From: Sphingobium sp. TCM1
GTDB taxonomy: Bacteria; Pseudomonadota; Alphaproteobacteria; Sphingomonadales; Sphingomonadaceae
Assembly (NCBI RefSeq): GCF_001650725.1
Contig: NZ_LXVX01000041.1
Coordinates: 62,001-126,000, forward strand
DNA length: 64,000 nt
Reading direction: 5' to 3'
The notes below the pieces were generated by a model. It saw nothing but the letters and a program-made list of their open reading frames with translations, was not told the origin of the DNA and searched no databases. Below, in pieces: positions 48,962-56,867 of this stretch. Numbering within the stretch: position 1 is the first letter of the stretch; each line of letters starts with the position of its first letter. Position numbers and translations under genes: made by a program.

Positions 48962-49552
48962 ATGCACCGCCGCCACCGCAAAAAGCTGCCCGGCCTCTGG
49001 CTGATCACCGATGAGCGGGTGACGGACGATGCGCTGCTGGAGGCGGCCGAGCGGTTGCCGAAGGGCAGGGCGGGCATCATCTTCCGCCATTATCGCACCG
49101 AAAGGGACGGACGGCGGGCCTTGTTTGCTGCCGTGCGCGAGATCGCGAGGCGTCGGCGGCTGGTGCTTCTGCTGGCAGGGGACAGACGGGATGCCGCCGC
49201 CTGGAAGGCTGACGGCTGGCATGGCCATGGGAGGAAGCGCCTGGGGCGCGGCATGATCCGCAGCGCGCCGGCGCATGATGCCCGCGAAATGGCTGCGGCG
49301 CGTCTTGTGCGAGCGGATATGATCCTGCTGTCGCCACTTTTCCCAACCCGGTCGCATCCCGGGGCACGGTCTCTCGGCCGCGTGCGCTTCGCGGCGCTGG
49401 CGCGGGTGGCGGACGGGTTTGTCCTGGCGTTGGGAGGGGTGAACGCAGCGCATGAGCCCATGCTGCGTGCCATTGGCGCGAAGGGCTGGGCGGCGATCGA
49501 TGGGCTGACACGTAGCCCGCCAGCGCGGAGAAAAGCCGATATTCCGGACTAG
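48962..49552 (+). CDS. thiamine phosphate synthase/TenI-like protein
   Basis: 196 residues of the ThiE/TenI barrel. LPGLWLITDERV (about 9-20) and the HDAREMAAARLVRADMILLSPLFPTRSHPGA block (about 104-134), in which the FPT loop of ThiE is kept, are clear. The end VLALGGVNA matches. The GVHLGQ substrate motif of ThiE is replaced by DGWHGHGRKRL, so catalysis is doubtful; it may be a TenI-like variant. No other thi genes are near. The start at 48962 has AGGCAGGG just before it. Its stop overlaps the convergent acetyltransferase by four bases. Confidence 0.85.
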   Translation: MHRRHRKKLPGLWLITDERVTDDALLEAAERLPKGRAGIIFRHYRTERDGRRALFAAVREIARRRRLVLLLAGDRRDAAAWKADGWHGHGRKRLGRGMIRSAPAHDAREMAAARLVRADMILLSPLFPTRSHPGARSLGRVRFAALARVADGFVLALGGVNAAHEPMLRAIGAKGWAAIDGLTRSPPARRKADIPD

Positions 49553-50049
49553 CCGCGCGCGCCGAGCATCAACCGATAGAAACAGCTATCTACCGCCATG
49601 CGGGGGAAAGTGGACGGCAGGCTATCGGCATTGACCAGGATAAATCCGTTGCGCTCGTAGAAGCGGTGGGCCGCCAGAAATGCATCGGTGGTGCCCAGCA
49701 GGACTTCAGCGACGCCGCGTTCCCGTGCAAGGTGGAGCAGCGCGTTAAGCAAGGCCTGGGCGACGCCGTTTTTCCGCCCCCGCCGGGGCGCGGCCACGAA
49801 CATCTTGCGCAGCGCGACCCGGTCCGCGCCGATATCCTTCATCGCGATCGTGCCGACGATTCTGCCTTTCGCCTCTGCGACCAGAAAATCGCCTGTACCG
49901 CTCCGGTAGAAGGCCGGAATCTCGGACAGATCAGGCTGGTCCTGCGCGGTGATGTCGATGCCATATTCCTCGCGCTGGATCGACAGGATGAGGTCGATCA
50001 CGCCCTGGGTGTCTGCGGGCGTGAAGCTGCGGATGTGAAAGGCGGTCAT
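49549..50049 (-). CDS. GNAT family N-acetyltransferase
   Basis: 166 residues with a GNAT fold: FTPADTQGVIDLILSIQREEYG (about 9-30), FLVAEAKGRIVGTIAMKDIG, the acetyl-CoA loop APRRGRKNGVAQALLNALL and EVLLGTTDAFLAAHRFYERNGF. No substrate marks. It stands alone on the minus strand. Confidence 0.9.
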   Translation of the reverse strand: MTAFHIRSFTPADTQGVIDLILSIQREEYGIDITAQDQPDLSEIPAFYRSGTGDFLVAEAKGRIVGTIAMKDIGADRVALRKMFVAAPRRGRKNGVAQALLNALLHLARERGVAEVLLGTTDAFLAAHRFYERNGFILVNADSLPSTFPRMAVDSCFYRLMLGARG

Positions 50050-50115
50050 GCTGTTGGCTTAGCGGGGCGACCTGCCGGGTCAATCAGACTGCTGGCCTCG
50101 ACAGGCGCGTATCCC

Positions 50116-51903
50116 TCACCCCTTGTACAGCGCGTCCAGCCGGTCAGCGTAGCGCTTGCGGATCACATGGCGGCGGATCTTCATCGAAGGCGTCATTTCC
50201 TCATTCTCGATGGTGAAAGGCTCATCCGCCAGAATGAAGCGACGGACGCGCTCGATTACCGACAGGTCGTCGTTCACCCTGTCCACCGCCGCGCGCAGCG
50301 CCGCCTGATAGGCGGGGTTGGCCGCGGCGGCGTCGGGCGCTATAGCTTGCGCCGACGCCCATTCGCGGGTCCATTCCGCGTCCGGTACGATCAGCCCGAC
50401 CAGATAGGGGCGGCGGTCGCCATGGACCATGGCCTGGCCGATCTCGCTCTGGAGCGTGAGCATTCCCTCGATCTTCTGCGGCGAGACATTGTCGCCCTTG
50501 TCGTTGACGATCAGATCCTTCTTGCGGTCGGTGATTCGGATGCGGCCCCGTTCGTCGATCTCACCGATGTCGCCGGTGTGGAGCCACCCGTTCTTCAGCA
50601 CTTTCTCCGTCTCGGCCGGGTTGCGCCAATAGCCGTGCATGACCAGTTCGCCGCGCACCAGTATCTCTCCATCCTCGGCGATCCTGACCTCTACCCCGTC
50701 CAGGGGCGGGCCGACCGTGTCCATCGCAATGCCGGCCGCGGGGCGGTTGCAACTGACCACTGGCCCCGCCTCGGTCTGGCCATAGCCTTGCAGCAGAGTG
50801 AGGCCCATGGCGTCGAAGAAGAGGCCGACATCAGGGTTGAGCGGCGCGCCACCCGACACCAGCGCCTTCATCCGGCCGCCGAAGCGCGCCCGGATCTTGG
50901 GTATAAGGGTGCGGGAGAGGAGTAGCTTCATCGGCAGATCGAGCACAGAGCCCTTGCCGGCCTGCTCCTTCGCCGCGATGCGCAGGGCCTGACCCAGCAG
51001 ATAGGTTGGAAATTTCCCCTGCTTCTCGATCGACTTGATGATGCGGGTGCGCAGCACCTCGAACAGGCGGGGGACGACGACCATGATCGTCGGGCGCGCT
51101 TCCTCGATATTGGAAGCCAGCTTTTCCAGACCTTCCGCATAATAGATCTGCCCGGCCAGCAGCATGGGCAGGAACTGGCCGCCGCTATGCTCATAGGCGT
51201 GGGAGAGGGGAAGGAAGGAAAGGAATATCTCATCCCCCCAGCCGAAATCCTCCGCGACGATCTTGCCCGCCCCCTCCACATTGGCAAGGATCGCGCCATG
51301 ATGCTGCATCACGCCGCGCGGCGCGCCGCCGGTGCCGCTTGTGTAGATGATGCAGGCCTGGTCGTTTCGGGTGGCGGTCTGGGTGACGGCGAAGGCATCG
51401 ACATCGGCGGCACGGACGGCATGGGCTGCGATCAGATCGCTCCACAAATGGCAGGCGCAGCCGCCCTGCGCTCCGCGCAGAGGCTCCATGCCGATGACGA
51501 AGCTGGCTTGCGAGCGGACGACGGCGGGCATCAGCGCCTGCGCCAGCTTGGCGGTGGAGACGATGACGGCGCGGGCGCCGCTGTCGGTCAATATATGCTG
51601 ATGATCGCGCGTCGTGTTGGTGGTGTAGGTCGGCACGGTGACACAGCCCGCCGCCATGATCGCGAGGTCGGCGATGCAGAATTCGGGACGGTTTTCGCTG
51701 ACCAGCATTACCGGGTCGCCCGGACTCAGTCCTTGCGCCTTCAATGCTGCGGCGAGCGCGACGACCTGGCCTGCGACCTCGGCCCAGCTTTGGCTGCGCC
51801 ATTGGCCGCCGCTTTTGCGCCAGAGGAAGGGGGCGTCACCCTTTTCGGCAGCGCGGGCGAAGAACATCGTCACCAGGTTGGGGAATTTCTCGATGGCCCT
51901 CAA
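50116..51903 (-). CDS. long-chain acyl-CoA synthetase (AMP-dependent)
   Basis: 595 residues of the FAA1-type ligases that activate fatty acids to acyl-CoA. The ATP loop is IIYTSGTGGAPRGVMQHHG (about 190-208; the usual Lys appears as Ala-Pro-Arg), LSFLPLSHAYEHSGGQF is next, then LVSGGAPLNPD, GYGQTEAGPVVSCNRP and the hinge TGDIGEIDERGRIRITDRKKDLI. The C-terminal Lys in SMKIRRHVIRKRYAD region is present. The gene is separate from other fatty-acid genes; together with the FadL-type porin it could handle imported fatty acids. Confidence 0.93.
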   Translation of the reverse strand: MRAIEKFPNLVTMFFARAAEKGDAPFLWRKSGGQWRSQSWAEVAGQVVALAAALKAQGLSPGDPVMLVSENRPEFCIADLAIMAAGCVTVPTYTTNTTRDHQHILTDSGARAVIVSTAKLAQALMPAVVRSQASFVIGMEPLRGAQGGCACHLWSDLIAAHAVRAADVDAFAVTQTATRNDQACIIYTSGTGGAPRGVMQHHGAILANVEGAGKIVAEDFGWGDEIFLSFLPLSHAYEHSGGQFLPMLLAGQIYYAEGLEKLASNIEEARPTIMVVVPRLFEVLRTRIIKSIEKQGKFPTYLLGQALRIAAKEQAGKGSVLDLPMKLLLSRTLIPKIRARFGGRMKALVSGGAPLNPDVGLFFDAMGLTLLQGYGQTEAGPVVSCNRPAAGIAMDTVGPPLDGVEVRIAEDGEILVRGELVMHGYWRNPAETEKVLKNGWLHTGDIGEIDERGRIRITDRKKDLIVNDKGDNVSPQKIEGMLTLQSEIGQAMVHGDRRPYLVGLIVPDAEWTREWASAQAIAPDAAAANPAYQAALRAAVDRVNDDLSVIERVRRFILADEPFTIENEEMTPSMKIRRHVIRKRYADRLDALYKG

Positions 51904-52058
51904 GGCTCAACTCCTGTGCTTTTCGGCGCGTCTGGCGCGCGCCTGATCGTAAGGCAAGGCTATAACCATGCCTCGCCGTAACGGCCATGCTTTTCCAAGG
52001 TTTCGCTCTGGCGTTTCGCGATTTCCGGGGCGTCGATTTCATCCGACCGCAAATCGCC

Positions 52059-53078
52059 TCAGTCGAAAAGTCCGTCCTGTGACCCTGCGGGCGGATTGAG
52101 GCCCAGATGCTTCCAGCCCGGCCCGTTGAGGCATCGCCCCCGGGCCGTGCGGGCGATGAGGCCAAGCTGGATGAGATAAGGCTCGATCACCTCCTCGATC
52201 GTGTCGCGCGCCTCGGAAAGGCCCGCCGCGAGGGTTTCGACGCCGACCGGGCCACCACGATAGATGTCGGCAATCATCATCAGGTACCGCCGGTCCATCA
52301 GGTCGAGGCCGAGCTGGTCGACCTCGAGCCGGCGGAGCGAGGCGTCGGCGACCTTCGCGTCGACAGCAGGCGCACCGGCGACATTGGCGAAATCGCGCAC
52401 CCGGCGCAGCAGCCGCCCGGCGATGCGCGGGGTGCCCCGCGATCGGCGGGCAATCTCTATCGCGCCGTCCGGGGTGATCGCCAGGTCGAGCAGCCGCGCG
52501 GCGCGGCGCACGACCAGTTCCAGTTCCTCGACCGTATAGAATTGCAGCCGCACGGGAATTCCGAAGCGGTCGCGCAGTGGCGTGGTGAGCAGCCCCTGAC
52601 GCGTCGTCGCGCCGACGAGGGTGAAGCGCGGCAGATCGATGCGGACAGAACGGGCGGACGGCCCCTCGCCGATCATCAGGTCGAGCGCGCGGTCCTCCAT
52701 CGCCGGGTAGAGGACTTCCTCGACCGCCGGATTGAGGCGATGGATTTCGTCCACGAACAGGACATCGCCCTCATCCAGGTTGGTGAGCAAAGCGGCCAGA
52801 TCGCCCGACTTGGCGATAACCGGGCCGGAGGTCGCGCGAAAGCCTACGCCCATTTCCTTGGCGACGATCTGCGCCAGCGTGGTCTTGCCCAGGCCCGGCG
52901 GCCCGAAGAAGAGCACATGGTCCAGCGCATCGCCCCGCGACTTGGCCGCCTGGATGAAGATGCGCAGATTTTCACGCGCCGCCTGCTGGCCGACGAACTC
53001 GTCCAGCGATTTCGGACGCAACGCGGCATCGACATCCTCGGGACGGCGCGCGGGGGTGAGGAGGCGGTCGTCGGTCAC
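52059..53078 (-). CDS. ruvB: Holliday junction branch migration helicase RuvB
   Basis: 339 residues. Hexameric AAA+ motor of the RuvAB complex. RPKSLDEFVGQQAARENLRIFI leads to Walker A FFGPPGLGKTTLA (about 57-69), Walker B VLFVDEIHRLNP, the sensor GATTRQGLLT and Arg finger region LRDRFGIPVRLQFY. The C-terminal winged helix (YLIQLGLIARTARGRCL) binds DNA. It overlaps ruvA by ATGA. It is not followed by the tol-pal genes seen downstream of ruvB in many proteobacteria. Confidence 0.97.
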   Translation of the reverse strand: MTDDRLLTPARRPEDVDAALRPKSLDEFVGQQAARENLRIFIQAAKSRGDALDHVLFFGPPGLGKTTLAQIVAKEMGVGFRATSGPVIAKSGDLAALLTNLDEGDVLFVDEIHRLNPAVEEVLYPAMEDRALDLMIGEGPSARSVRIDLPRFTLVGATTRQGLLTTPLRDRFGIPVRLQFYTVEELELVVRRAARLLDLAITPDGAIEIARRSRGTPRIAGRLLRRVRDFANVAGAPAVDAKVADASLRRLEVDQLGLDLMDRRYLMMIADIYRGGPVGVETLAAGLSEARDTIEEVIEPYLIQLGLIARTARGRCLNGPGWKHLGLNPPAGSQDGLFD

Positions 53079-53683
53079 TTCGCCGCCTTCCGCAGCGCCA
53101 GGCGCACCAGCGCGTCAAGGCTGGCGGTGTCGCCCAGTTCCTCTTCGGCGGCTGCGACGGCAGTGCTGGCTTCGTGCGGCTTGAAGCCCAGATTCTGGAG
53201 CGCGGACAGGGCGTCGGCGGCGAAACCGCCGGTCGGCACCGCCACTGGCCCGCCCATGCCCGCCGGGCCACCAGCAGGAGCCGCGCCGATCTTGTCCTTC
53301 AATTCATTGACGATGCGCTGGGCGAGTTTTGGGCCGACGCCGTTCGCCCGCGCGATCATCGCCTTGTCCCCCATCGCCACGGCGCGGTGCAGGTCGTGCG
53401 GTTCGAGGGCGGAGAGGATGGCCAGCGCGACGCGCGATCCCACGCCCTGGACATGGGTGAGCAGCCGATACCAGTCGCGCTCCTCGGCGCGGGCAAAGCC
53501 GACAAGGCGGATCGCATCGTCGGACACCAGCATTTCGGTGTGGATCGTCACCGCTTCGCCCACTGGCCCCAGCGCCGCGAGAGTCCGCGACGATGCGCCG
53601 ACCAGATAGCCCACGCCGCCGACATCGATGATGGCGTGGTCGATACCGGTGCTGTCCAGCAAGCCCTTCAGTTTCGCGATCAT
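53075..53683 (-). CDS. ruvA: Holliday junction DNA helicase RuvA
   Basis: 202 residues. RuvA tetramers bind four-way junctions and load RuvB. The N-terminal OB fold starts MIAKLKGLLDSTGIDHAIIDVGGVGY (in parts). Helix-hairpin-helix repeats are VQGVGSRVALAILSAL and ANGVGPKLAQRIVNELKD. A linker of about 25 Gly/Pro/Ala residues leads to domain III, which binds RuvB (ALQNLGFKPHEASTAVAAA). ruvC, usually just upstream, is absent; a ClpP-like gene diverges instead. No LexA box is seen before ruvA. Confidence 0.96.
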   Translation of the reverse strand: MIAKLKGLLDSTGIDHAIIDVGGVGYLVGASSRTLAALGPVGEAVTIHTEMLVSDDAIRLVGFARAEERDWYRLLTHVQGVGSRVALAILSALEPHDLHRAVAMGDKAMIARANGVGPKLAQRIVNELKDKIGAAPAGGPAGMGGPVAVPTGGFAADALSALQNLGFKPHEASTAVAAAEEELGDTASLDALVRLALRKAAK

Positions 53684-53826
53684 CTGCCTTGCCCTTCGGC
53701 GCGCTGCCCTTTGGTCATGATCTGTTCTTTACAGCCTGTTGCGCCGCGCGCCAGTGGGAAAGCGCGGCACCTTTTGTCGGCCCATGCGTAGTGCAGCGCG
53801 ACCTTCCCGAACATGAGGATGACCGG

Positions 53827-54402
53827 ATGCTGATGACCGCGCCGTTGCTTGGCCCCAAGGATTTCGAATTTCCCTCGATCATGCTGTCGGGAATCGTCGA
53901 CCATGGCATGTACCTGCATTTCAAGAATTGCCTGTCCACCGCGCCGCAGCAGGGGCTGGTCGTGGTCGAAATCTCCACTCTGGGCGGCGACCCGGAAATC
54001 GCCCGGCTGATGGGCGAGGACATCCGCTTCCATTCCGAACTCTATCCCGAGCGGCGGCTGGTATTCATGGGCCGCACGGCGGTCTATTCGGCGGGGGCGA
54101 CCTTCATGAGCTTCTTCGCGACCGAGAATCGCTATTTGACGCGCGGCACGCGGCTGATGATCCATGAACGGATCATCACCAAGTCGATCCAGCTGGCCGG
54201 GCCGCTTTCCACCTGCATTGCGACGCTGAAGGCGACGCTCAACGAGATCGAATCATCCATCGCCATCCAGAATGAGGGATTCCAGAACCTGATCCTGGGA
54301 TCGCAGGTGACGATGGAGCAACTGTTGGAAAAAGCACCGGAAAACTGGTATCTGGAGGCGAATGAAGCGCAGGCGCTGGGGCTGATCGCCGGCGTGCTGT
54401 GA
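53827..54402 (+). CDS. ClpP-like serine protease
   Basis: 191 residues resembling the proteolytic subunit of Clp protease. The nucleophile is in AVYSAGATFMSFFA (Ser, about 98-103), and the His in LMIHERI (about 118). The third position, Asp in ClpP, appears as Asn in PENWYLEANEAQALGLI. It also lacks the usual ClpP N-terminal loop, and no ClpX/ClpA gene is near. It may be a divergent peptidase that works alone. ATG 53827 has GAGG 8 bases upstream; ATG 53833 is possible. It is divergent from ruvA. A REP-type repeat follows the stop. Confidence 0.82.
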   Translation: MLMTAPLLGPKDFEFPSIMLSGIVDHGMYLHFKNCLSTAPQQGLVVVEISTLGGDPEIARLMGEDIRFHSELYPERRLVFMGRTAVYSAGATFMSFFATENRYLTRGTRLMIHERIITKSIQLAGPLSTCIATLKATLNEIESSIAIQNEGFQNLILGSQVTMEQLLEKAPENWYLEANEAQALGLIAGVL

Positions 54403-54418
54403 CGGAATGATCGCTTCG

Positions 54419-54483
54419 TCATCGCGGGTACCGCGAAGCAATCCATGTTGCGACGATGGATTGGTTCGCGGCGCTCGCAACCA
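54419..54483. repeat. REP-type palindromic repeat
   Basis: Two 28-base arms (54419-54446 and 54456-54483) in imperfect inversion around a 9-base loop. Both arms end in CAATCCAT/ATGGATTG and carry CGCGAA/TTCGCG. The word GCGAAGCAATCC belongs to a repeat common between genes of sphingomonads and other alphaproteobacteria. It lies 17 bases after the ClpP-like gene and may act as its transcript end. Confidence 0.7.
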
Positions 54484-54534
54484 CAGGTTAATTTGCCTCT
54501 TGCCACAGGCTTCCCTCTCGCATTGATATCCGCC

Positions 54535-55167
54535 ATGCGATCCCGGCCCCTCTTTCCCTGGAGTTACGGCATGTTCCTGGCGCTGCTTGCGCTCGCGGCG
54601 CCGCTTGCGGTGCTGCTGCCGTGGCATGAGGCGGTGATGGCCGGGTTCGATCTGGCTGCGATCGCCTTCATGGCTTCGGTCGCGCCGCTCATTGATGCCG
54701 CCCCCGATACGATGCGTCGCAATGCGCAAGCAAACGACGCCAATCGCGGCCTGATGCTGCTGCTGACCGGAATCGTCAGTCTGGTAATCCTGGTGGCGGT
54801 GGGGGTCGCGATCAGCCAGCATGGCGGACCGGACGGAGCGATGATCGCGCTTTTGCTGGCTACGCTGCTGATCGCCTGGGTTTTCTCGAACCTCGTCTAT
54901 GCCATGCATTATGCCCATATCTTCTACCTGCCCGATGGCCTCGGGAAGGATCGGGGCGGCCTGGATTTTCCGGCGACGAATGAACCGGGCTACTGGGATT
55001 TCCTCTATTTCGCCTTCACCCTGGGCATGACCTTCCAGACGTCGGACGTCTCAGTGACGACGAGCGCGATGCGCCGGACGGTGCTGTTCCAGTGCCTGGC
55101 GGCGTTCCTCTTCAACATCGGCATCCTCGCCTTCACCATCAACGTGTTGGGCGGGTCAGGCAGCTGA
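54535..55167 (+). CDS. DUF1345 family membrane protein
   Basis: 210 residues with about five membrane helices (FLALLALAAPLAVLL, GFDLAAIAFMASVAPL, LMLLLTGIVSLVILVAVGVA, MIALLLATLLIAWVFSNLVYAMHYAH in parts, and a C-terminal pair). The YAMHYAHIFYLP and GYWDFLYFAFTLGMTFQTSDVSV blocks define DUF1345. Function unknown. ATG 54535 gives MRSRPLFPWSYG. Its 3' end overlaps that of the convergent 93-residue gene by 12 bases. Confidence 0.9.
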   Translation: MRSRPLFPWSYGMFLALLALAAPLAVLLPWHEAVMAGFDLAAIAFMASVAPLIDAAPDTMRRNAQANDANRGLMLLLTGIVSLVILVAVGVAISQHGGPDGAMIALLLATLLIAWVFSNLVYAMHYAHIFYLPDGLGKDRGGLDFPATNEPGYWDFLYFAFTLGMTFQTSDVSVTTSAMRRTVLFQCLAAFLFNIGILAFTINVLGGSGS

Positions 55168-55437
55168 TTCCCAACGCGTCTCAGGTAGCGGCTCATCGTC
55201 CGCCATCGCGCGGATCGACCGCCACCACTCGTCCACCGGCGGGCAAAAGGGAGTGACGTGGCCGGACCGGGGACGGGCGAACCAGCTTTTCCCGCTGCGA
55301 TAGTAGATCCAGCGGGAGTCGCAGTGGAGCGGTACCTGTTCAAAGGAAGGCGGTCCCTTCGGCGGATCATCGATCTGCCGCAAATGCCCCGGAACGGCGC
55401 GGACGCTTCCGTCGGGAAATCGCACGGCGATCGACAT
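55156..55437 (-). CDS. hypothetical protein
   Basis: 93 residues, soluble, rich in Trp, Pro and Arg (SIAVRFPDGSVRAVPGHLRQ, SRWIYYRSGKSWFARPR, PVDEWWRSIRAMADDEP). I do not recognise it. The start is ATG 55437 with GAGGAG about 8 bases upstream, better than a longer frame to 55500. It stands between two membrane-protein genes on the other strand. Confidence 0.75.
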   Translation of the reverse strand: MSIAVRFPDGSVRAVPGHLRQIDDPPKGPPSFEQVPLHCDSRWIYYRSGKSWFARPRSGHVTPFCPPVDEWWRSIRAMADDEPLPETRWESAA

Positions 55438-55571
55438 GATGCTCTCCTCATTTTTTTGCCCGCTCTCTCGCCATAACGATCTGATATTCTTTCGGTTCAT
55501 GGGCAGTATGGGGATTTGCGACGAAATGCCTTCATGGCTTGATTACCATTTTCCGCTAGAGGCCGAGCGTT

Positions 55572-56864
55572 ATGAGCAAGGCCGATCCCTGTCCCAAATC
55601 CTCGGTGAGCCATGGCGTCGGCATCGCCGGCCTGGTTGGGCTGGGCGTCTGGACGCTGATAGCGCGTCATTATGGGATGAACGGTCCCCACGCAGGACTT
55701 GCTGCCGTGGTCGCGTGCGGGTTGCCCATGGTGCTCTGGTCGCTGATCGTAGACAAGGTGCATCGCAATGCATCGACGGGGATCGACTGGGAAGCCGCGC
55801 CCCGCCCGGTCCGGCAAATGCTGGATATCAGCATCATCAAGATCGCCGGACTATGGGCGACATGGCTGGCCATCGCCATCTTCTACTGCATCGCCCGCTG
55901 GTACTGGAGCGGCAATTACCGCTTTTCCATGGACTTGTTCATCAATGCGGCGCCCTGGCTGCTGGTGTTTTCCATCCCCTATGTCGTCTGGATCGACCGG
56001 CGCCTGATCGAGCCAAGGGATGCCTCCTACAGTTTCGGACAATGGGTGATCGGCGGCGCGGCCGGCAAACCCGACATGGAGCAGGTGGCGCATCATGCTC
56101 GCGCCTGGGCGGTAAAGGGATTTTTCCTCGCCTTCATGATCTCGATCGTGCCGGGCAATTTCACCAACGTTGTGAACTGGCGGATCGAGGATAGCTTCGC
56201 CAACCCCGTGGCGCTGGCAGGGTTCCTGATCGCGGCCATGTTCATGATCGACGTCTGTCTGGCGACGGTCGGTTACATCCTGACATTCAAACCTCTGGAT
56301 TCCCATATCCGCACCGCCAATCCCTATCTGGGCGGCTGGCTGGCGGCGCTGATCTGCTACCCGCCCTTCGTGCTGATGGGCGGCGGCGGGCCGCTCGACT
56401 ATCATGCCGGTGGGGCGGAATGGGATTATTGGACGCAGGGCGCGCTGCAATGGCTATTGGGCGGCTGGCTTGTGCTGCTGACCGCCATCTATGCCTGGGC
56501 GACGGTGGCGTTCGGCCTGCGCTTTTCCAACCTGACCCATCGGGGCATCCTGACCCATGGTCCTTACCGCTGGACGCGGCACCCGGCCTATCTGTCGAAG
56601 AATCTCTTCTGGTGGTTTTCGGCGCTGCCTTTCCTGACGGTCAGCGGGTCGATGACCGACATGGTCCGCAACTGCGCGATGCTGGCGCTAACCAACGCGG
56701 TCTATTATTGGCGCGCCAGGACCGAAGAACAGCATCTGTCGGCCGATCCCGACTATCGCGCCTATAGCGACTGGATGGAGCGTAACGCACCGGTCCCGCG
56801 CTTCTTCGCCTGGATGACGGGCAGGAAGCGCGAGACGGCGGTGGTGGCCCAGCCGGCGGAGTAG
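55572..56864 (+). CDS. multi-pass membrane protein with isoprenylcysteine methyltransferase-like C-terminus
   Basis: 430 residues with about nine hydrophobic segments. The C-terminal 120 residues carry the ICMT/phospholipid methyltransferase signature: HRGILTHGPYRWTRHPAYLSKNLFWW (in parts, about 325-350) and the RARTEEQHLSADPDYRAYSDW end with the conserved Glu. That domain uses S-adenosylmethionine to methylate a membrane-bound or small substrate. The 300-residue N-terminal membrane region is an extension of unknown role with a conserved-looking WYWSGNYRFSMDLFINAAPWLL. It is convergent with gshA with a 3-base gap. Confidence 0.85.
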   Translation: MSKADPCPKSSVSHGVGIAGLVGLGVWTLIARHYGMNGPHAGLAAVVACGLPMVLWSLIVDKVHRNASTGIDWEAAPRPVRQMLDISIIKIAGLWATWLAIAIFYCIARWYWSGNYRFSMDLFINAAPWLLVFSIPYVVWIDRRLIEPRDASYSFGQWVIGGAAGKPDMEQVAHHARAWAVKGFFLAFMISIVPGNFTNVVNWRIEDSFANPVALAGFLIAAMFMIDVCLATVGYILTFKPLDSHIRTANPYLGGWLAALICYPPFVLMGGGGPLDYHAGGAEWDYWTQGALQWLLGGWLVLLTAIYAWATVAFGLRFSNLTHRGILTHGPYRWTRHPAYLSKNLFWWFSALPFLTVSGSMTDMVRNCAMLALTNAVYYWRARTEEQHLSADPDYRAYSDWMERNAPVPRFFAWMTGRKRETAVVAQPAE

Positions 56865-56867
56865 ACG

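Noticed and set aside
51904..52058. Possible small gene between the acyl-CoA synthetase and ruvB
   Set aside because: The minus-strand frame across this gap reads into both neighbours out of frame, with no ribosome-binding site or domain.
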